Position numbers and translations under genes: made by a program. The notes beneath the pieces are model-generated. The model saw only the letters and a program-made list of their open reading frames with translations. It ran no database searches and was not told the origin of the DNA. Positions 31,126 to 35,737 of a stretch of DNA of 35,737 nucleotides are shown here, in pieces. Origin of the DNA: Gnetum montanum (taxonomy: Eukaryota > Streptophyta > Gnetopsida > Gnetales > Gnetaceae); contig MNCI01003051.1 of the NCBI GenBank assembly GCA_015680685.1, positions 223,108 to 258,844 on the forward strand. Reading direction: 5' to 3'. Numbering within the stretch: the stretch's first letter is position 1; each line of letters begins with the position of its first letter.

Positions 31126-32667
31126 TGGTTTGGATATGATCGGATCCCAATATTTCCAACATACATGGATCCTAACTTTCCATTTATTAACTCTTGCCAT
31201 GATCAAAGGTTTAGTCATGGGGGATACCCCCCATTCTAACAAGCAGAATTAGTAAATATTTTTCCTTTTCTTTGGTTTTTTAATTTTTTGTTTTTTAATT
31301 TCTCGTTTTCCAATTTGTCATTTTATCTTTTTGTGGGTAATCTCATCTATGAATAAAATACTCATGTAACCAATTGGTTGAGACGTTGTTCTATGTTATC
31401 AAGTCACAAGTGACTAATTATTTAAACATTGAGCCCTCATAATGCACCCATCCATTCTATTAATAAGAAGTTCTTGCTCTGGGTACGATGATATTCTTGT
31501 TATCATCAAAACTTAAAGTAACTTTGTACTCATTATGCCTAGAGCTAAGAGTGATAGAGTAAGAGGGAATGGCAAGGGTATGACATCAAGGGGATTTGTG
31601 ATTTCTCTTTGGTGACATTTGTATATGCTATCATGTAGCTTGGTTGTACTAAGATCCTTGTAGATCTAACAAACAATGGGAGTAAGATTTCTAATAAAGG
31701 CACTCAATTAAAAAACTCAATGCTGCTCTAGGGGGGTTCCACTCAAACAACATGCACCCATGCCTGAAGGTTGGTGGCTTCTTTGGATCACCTTTGGGAA
31801 AGACAAAGTGCAAAAGTGACTAGAAGAACAAAAAGAAAAAAAGAAGAAAGCAAAGAAAAAAAGAAAGAAGTGAAGCAAAAAAGAAAAGCATAAGAAAAAC
31901 TTCTTGAAAACAAATTCAAATCACTCCTCCCTTGTGCAAAATGCTAAGTGATCATACACCTTGCTATCATGATGCTCTTATGGTTGTTTATCATTGGGAT
32001 GAAATAATGCGATGTCATTGATCAGAGGTATGGACTTGGTTTTGACCTTGGATCGAAAGGCTAATGGTACTTTAATCATGCATAACACTTAGGATTCATT
32101 GTGCCCAGGGTAAGTTACCTCACGTCCCGATCTCTGCAATTCCTTCTACAATTCATCTCATCTCATAGTCTAGATACTTATAACTTATGTCTTGTGTGGC
32201 ATAGAATTCATACCTCATAGTGGTGGTGCTTAACATGTGTGTGTTTTTTTGCATAGGTATGAGTTGCATTTAACCCTTCTAGTGCCTACGAACATTTTAA
32301 GGTGTGGTTACTCAAGGGAATTATCAATTGGAACCTACTTTGGGGAGGATCCACTTGTGTGACTTTTGTAATTTGTACTTGTTGCACACCACCACATCAT
32401 TTTGTGCCCTCCAAGTACTCCATTTCCAAATCTATTCTTTCCTTTGTCATCATTTGAATTGAACATTTCTTAGAACTGTTACATGTCCTTTTTCCCCATC
32501 CTTTTCAAAGAGCTTCATTGTATGACTCCACTTCATTACACTTTTGGTGCCTCAATTCCCACTTGCCATTACCCTAGACCTTTCGAATCTACCTAAAATC
32601 CTTCAATTTTGGCCCTAAAAACTGAAATAGTCATCAATTCTACTAAGTACCCTATCTTGGTTGGGAT
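31126..32667 (+). other. Element III conserved noncoding region
   Basis: T-rich tract 31250-31335, then ACCCATGCCTGAAGGT (31747), a purine-rich A/G run (31800-31905), the GATGTCATTGATC...TTTAATCATGCAT block (32012-32082), CTCTGCAATTCCTTCTAC (32133) and the TTTGGGGAGGA box at 32334. Same order as Elements I and II. No conserved protein. Confidence 0.6.
32334..32358 (+). other. Conserved TTTGGGGAGGA box, Element III copy
   Basis: CCTACTTTGGGGAGGATCC; upstream AGTGCCTACGAACAT and TGGTTACTCAAGGGA match Elements I and II. Confidence 0.65.
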
Positions 32668-32756
32668 GTGATATCAGGTTCCTGATATCGATTTCGATGC
32701 GATATCGAGTACGTGCTATTGCATATGCAATATCACTTCCATAAAAAGTATATATA
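32668..32756 (+). promoter_or_regulatory. Internal promoter-like array upstream of ORF-X, Element III
   Basis: Units: GTGATATCAGGTTC (32668-32681), a 17-base CTGATATCGATTTCGAT (32682-32698), GCGATATCGAGTAC (32699-32712), GTGCTATTGCATAT (32713-32726) and GCAATATCACTTCC (32727-32740). The GATATC cores match this element's own LTR units. TATATATA is at 32749-32756. A perfect palindrome ATTGCATATGCAAT spans 32718-32731. Spacing 14-17-14-14 is the same as in Element I. Confidence 0.65.
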
Positions 32757-32933
32757 GGGGACCCCCACATACTACACATATCATTTTCAATAGTTGACAT
32801 GAGGGGAGTTATTTAAATTTTTTTTCCATGATTTTCAGAGCTTTGCGAGTCTAAATTCAACTTCCAATATTTTGCTCTTTGACACTTCGATTTCTTTTCC
32901 GAATGAACCTAATTAAACCCGGAGTGTTCAGCC

Positions 32934-32950
32934 TAGTCGTGGGGGAGGGG
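32934..32950 (+). other. Internal polypurine-tract-like site, Element III
   Basis: TAGTCGTGGGGGAGGGG, after the promoter-like array and before ORF-X. Similar sites occupy the same place in I (14014), II (21889) and IV (35294-35308, minus). Confidence 0.5.
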
Positions 32951-33187
32951 TACTGTAGAACTTGTGCACAATTTTTTTGAAATTTGCTATTGCCCAAAGG
33001 ATATCATAGGGGTAAGTACTATCAGAAATTTATGCCAAACTAATTTTCTCCCTTCACCCAAGTCATTTAAGTTATTATATGAGTCACCTAAATAGACTAG
33101 GTTTGACATTAAACTTTTAGGGCAACTTCCTTGAAAAACTTCTAACTCTAGAATCACACTAAGAAAAGAATTAAACATTTATTAAAG

Positions 33188-33261
33188 GTAATCAGTAAGG
33201 TATAAGATAACCAAATTTCTTTAAATAACCTTACTAACAATCGGTCCTTATGTGATTACAG
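33188..33261 (+). other. Candidate intron before ORF-X, Element III
   Basis: ATTAAAG/GTAATC donor-like and CTTATGTGATTACAG/ATGG acceptor-like, 74 bases apart. A second donor-like CAGTAAG/GTATAAG is at about 33200. Short for a plant intron; a more distant donor is possible. Confidence 0.3.
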
Positions 33262-33946
33262 ATGGCTCCTAAAAAGGGACAATAGGGAGGACCTTCTTAG
33301 GGTGCAACTAAATGCCCGAGAGGAGGTAGAGGTCAAGGACCTCATGCAGAACATGTAAAGTAGAAGGCATAATCATTTAACATCCATTAGGAAACTCCTA
33401 TCACTGCACAATCTGGCCAAGTAGAAGGTGGAGAGGTTAAGGTGCCTAAACAAGGAAAACACCTCATGTTGTCTCTAGAATGTGTTTAAGCCATTTGTGA
33501 AAAGTCCACATCCTTTGCTGTGATTGTGGAACTTAATTTTGGGCCTTTTACTGAATTCACCCATGAACCAATTAAGAATCTACTTAAGGGATCTCCACCA
33601 TGGCCTATCCTCTCAGAGGGTGGAGAGTGGTACTTGGGTGAAACATATTGGTTTTGGCATAATAAAGAAAAGGGCACCACCATTGATATGTGTGGAATTT
33701 TAGTAGATTTCTCCACAAAGGCCATTGCAGAAGTTTTGAATCTTCCAAATAGACGGCCCAAAGTTGCTCATTTGTCCAGTCACTCTGATGTAGATGTAAT
33801 GAAAGTATGGTTAAAAAGTATGTATGGTAAAGAAGATAAGACATATGGAGAATTAACCCTTGAAGAGAGGATTTATTTTAAAATTGACACCTATCATATT
33901 TTCCCAACAAAAGGTTTAAATAGAATTTCTACTTATGCAACAAGAG
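33262..33946 (+). pseudogene. ORF-X of Element III, N-terminal part, cut by Element IV
   Basis: From ATG 33262 one frame runs without indels to the LTR at 33947, with early stops in the first ~75 codons and none from 33520 on. MAPKKGQ, a Gly/Arg-rich RGGRGQG stretch, then the domain shared with Element I: VELNFGPFTEFTHEPIKNLL, GEWYLGETYWFWHNKEKG, MCGILVDFSTKAIAEVLNLP, VWLKSMYGKEDKTYGEL, ERIYFKIDTYHIFPTKGLN and STYATR. The DFS...I..VLNLP pattern resembles plant retroelement-associated (PF20167-like) proteins. This copy has lost fewer codons than that of I, so Element III is younger or was conserved longer. The reading frame's last residues before the stop at 33984 are LTR sequence. Confidence 0.7.
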
Positions 33947-34732
33947 TGATGAGTGGCGAGGTACCCCTACACTCAACCATATGAATACGAGCGTTACACG
34001 CGCAATCCGGTCGAATTCCAAGGACTAAGTGCTTACGTGCCTTATGGAACACTTAAGGTTAATCAGTCGTTGTCTTCCCAAGCTCACTTGTATTTGTCAC
34101 GATTGTATGGTTAAGTGAACTTGAGGTATATGATTTGTATGTCTTTTGTCTTTTTATCGCCTATGCTAAGAGGGGAAAGGGTGAAGAGACTAAATAACTA
34201 ACTTTCACTAACTAAGCTTTAATTATCCTAGCATCAGTATCTGTTCCCACTTTCCGTTCACACCCTAAACTAATGCAACACTACTGGGATTACCAAATGC
34301 TATTCGTTACTGGGATTACCAAGCGTAACGCACCTGCTCAAAGTGGTCGTATTGAATGCACTTAACTAGTAGAGTTGAGGGTTGAGAGAGATTAAGTCCT
34401 TAAGAAAGCATTAAATAATTAACAATAATTAAAGTCCTATTCAGCTTAGTCCATATGCTGCAAGGTTTATCCAAAAGTTCATCTTTATTGCTGTATGCAA
34501 TTGTGTGCTCAAGTACAGAATTGCTCGGATAAAGATTCGTTCACTTTGGGACTCCTACTACGGGCACATGGAAATTATTCTATCTCTGGAATGGTAAAAC
34601 TGCCAGATTTTCGCTAAGGGTCTAGATCTAGATGGAGAAACAAAGGAGAGCTGCCTCTTATTTATAGAATTGGTGATGGGCTGCAATATCGCATACGCAA
34701 TATCGCGGCCCATGCGATATCGTGTCCCATCA
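33947..34732 (-). mobile_element. Element IV 3' LTR
   Basis: In its own orientation it starts TGATGGGACACGATATC and ends CTCGCCACTCATCA. TATA box (TATAAATAA) is complementary to 34658-34666. 786 bp, shorter than the other LTRs. Confidence 0.9.
34679..34723 (-). repeat. Iteron array in U3 of Element IV LTR (17-14-14)
   Basis: Minus-strand order: ACGATATCGCATGGGCC (17 bases), GCGATATTGCGTAT, GCGATATTGCAGCC. Directly upstream of the TATA box and similar in core to Element III. Confidence 0.7.
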
Positions 34733-34747
34733 TACCCCCATGACTGA
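34733..34747 (-). promoter_or_regulatory. Polypurine tract of Element IV
   Basis: Minus strand TCAGTCATGGGGGTA immediately before the LTR start TGATGG. Confidence 0.8.
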
Positions 34748-35737
34748 ATAAAAACTCGTCCTCGAGTTCCTTACAAAATATTGGGCAGGTATGGGATTAT
34801 TGACTTGAATGGAACTAATGGTGAATGGGATGACATGTGAACGAATCATCATTACAAAACATGACAAAACTAGTGTTCATGACAACAAGAGTGAACACTA
34901 TGTACATTTGACATCCAGCCTTATTTGGTAGCTCAAAGAGAAGAGAGAAGAGAGAGAGAAAAGAAGAAGTCTATTGTTGTCAACGCCAAGATTGCACCTT
35001 TTGTTGTCTATCCATAAGCGCACCATCAATCTTGTTCCTTGCATAACTACTTTAGCACCGATCCATTCCAAGTGTTCCCTCTAGATCCAATCCGTTGTTG
35101 TATGATTGCCATCTGCACACACAACACAATCGTATATTAGCAAGGGTGAATGAATCACAATGTAGTTGATACCTTGCCTCAGTGTAAGGTCCATTGGCTG
35201 AGTTATGATATGGCTAATACGGATCTTGGAGGTATAATATTGGTGCCTACCCGAGGTGTAGGGGTTTAGAGAAAATCAAAAAAATTGGGCCAAGACCCCC
35301 ATGACTGAGAGCGAACCTCTAGTAGCGAGAGAATGGAGAAAGAGAAAAAGGAACAAGAAAGGTGGAGAAAAAGAAACAACTGTAACACCGATGAAAGGGA
35401 TGTCAAGGATGGAAATGAATAGAATAAATGATGATTGAAGAATTGTTTAAAGGAAAGAAATTAATGGATGCACCAAATAGGAATGTCAGTGGGTCCTCCC
35501 CAAAGCAGGCTCATGCCCTTAATGCCTGGACAATCCCACATTCAAAGAGTCCGTAGGCTCTAGATATGTCATCTGGAAACAAAAGTTAAATTCTTAACCA
35601 CAAGAGTTTACCAAAAAGAAAACAATGCATCCACCAAAATATAGACTACTGATACAACCAGCAATGAGGTGATAAATGAAGAAAGAAGGATGGAAAGAAG
35701 AGAGTGGAATGGAATCTCAAGAACAAGGTGATGTACA
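34748..35737 (-). other. Element IV internal 3' noncoding region
   Basis: Minus strand, from the window end: the TTTGGGGAGGA box (35486-35514), a second TCAGTCATGGGGGTC site (35294-35308), then an acceptor-like GTGTTGTGTGTGCAG directly followed by ATGGCAATC at about 35115. The frame after it is only ~21 codons, so ORF-X is absent. A C/T-rich run lies at 34930-34970, then CCCAATATTTTGTAAGGAAC as in Element II. No iteron array is seen. Confidence 0.6.
35486..35514 (-). other. Conserved TTTGGGGAGGA box, Element IV copy
   Basis: Minus strand reads GAGCCTGCTTTGGGGAGGAC, close to the copies of Elements I, II and III. Confidence 0.65.

Larger units (their letters stand above)
27852..33946 (+). mobile_element. 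Element III: gag-only retrotransposon that keeps ORF-X (3' end outside)
   Basis: 5' LTR 27852-28739, primer site 28741, gag, conserved noncoding block, internal promoter-like array, ORF-X. There is no RT or integrase. ORF-X is interrupted at 33947 by Element IV, whose other end lies outside the window, so the 3' LTR is not visible. It sits in the chromovirus fragment ending at 27851. Confidence 0.8.
33947..35737 (-). mobile_element. Element IV: 3' end of a minus-strand relative
   Basis: The 3' LTR (33947-34732) is followed, in minus orientation, by the polypurine tract and about 1 kb of internal noncoding sequence, then the window ends. It interrupts ORF-X of Element III. Its LTR keeps more CG dinucleotides than the others, which suggests it is the youngest insertion here. 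Confidence 0.85.

Noticed and set aside
32668-32756. Internal iteron array as the start of another LTR
   Set aside because: It lacks a TG start with a polypurine tract before it, and the text after the TATA box does not match any LTR here or end in a CACTCATCA-type terminus. ORF-X follows instead.
33486-33844. Minus-strand frames opposite ORF-X of Element III
   Set aside because: The plus strand carries the protein shared with Element I; the antisense text has no match there.
1-35737. Host protein-coding gene, tRNA or rRNA gene
   Set aside because: Every recognisable frame belongs to a retrotransposon, and no tRNA or rRNA signature was seen by reading; a tRNAscan or Rfam search was not possible here.

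Overview
This window looks like intergenic heterochromatin from a seed plant with a large, repeat-rich genome. A gymnosperm is plausible, but the sequence alone does not prove it. I find no host gene, tRNA, rRNA or CRISPR array. Nearly everything is nested, decayed retrotransposon. Stop codons inside the old reading frames are mostly TAG, TAA or TGA where Gln, Trp or Arg is expected, which fits long-term C-to-T decay of methylated DNA.

Layout. 1-367 is the 3' part of an LTR. 368 to about 2900 is a LINE on the minus strand (endonuclease, then ORF1 with a zinc-knuckle relic), broken by a minus-strand solo LTR (1813-2762, target duplication AACAT). 3427-4982 is the end of a chromovirus pol gene (integrase C-terminus and start of a chromodomain). 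Element I (4983-26321, duplication AAGAG) sits inside that chromodomain, which resumes at 26327. Element I is an Athila/Tat-like Gypsy element of about 14.5 kb once its own insertion is removed. It carries LTR, gag, protease, RT, RNase H, integrase, a conserved noncoding block, an internal promoter-like array, an extra gene (ORF-X) and LTR. Element II (16832-23660) is inserted in ORF-X. It is a 6.8 kb gag-only relative with its own LTRs. A chromovirus gag-protease piece (about 26540-27851) follows. Element III (27852-33946) is another gag-only element that keeps ORF-X, cut by Element IV (33947 to the window end, minus strand, 3' end only).

Common design. Elements I-IV share LTR ends (TGAT...CACTCATCA or close variants), a polypurine tract around TCATGGGGG, and a noncoding block with a TTTGGGGAGGA core. 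Elements II and III have a clear tRNA-Asp-type primer site; that of I is decayed and that of IV is outside the window. Every LTR with a visible U3 has a tandem array of 14-bp units upstream of its TATA box. The period is shared, but the unit sequence differs between subfamilies. Elements I and III, the two with ORF-X, have a second array of their own unit type plus a TATA box inside the element, upstream of ORF-X. Elements II and IV lack ORF-X and lack this internal array. My main hypothesis is therefore a retrotransposon lineage that carries an extra coiled-coil-containing gene under its own iteron-type promoter, accompanied by gag-only relatives that lost pol, and in II and IV also the ORF-X module.
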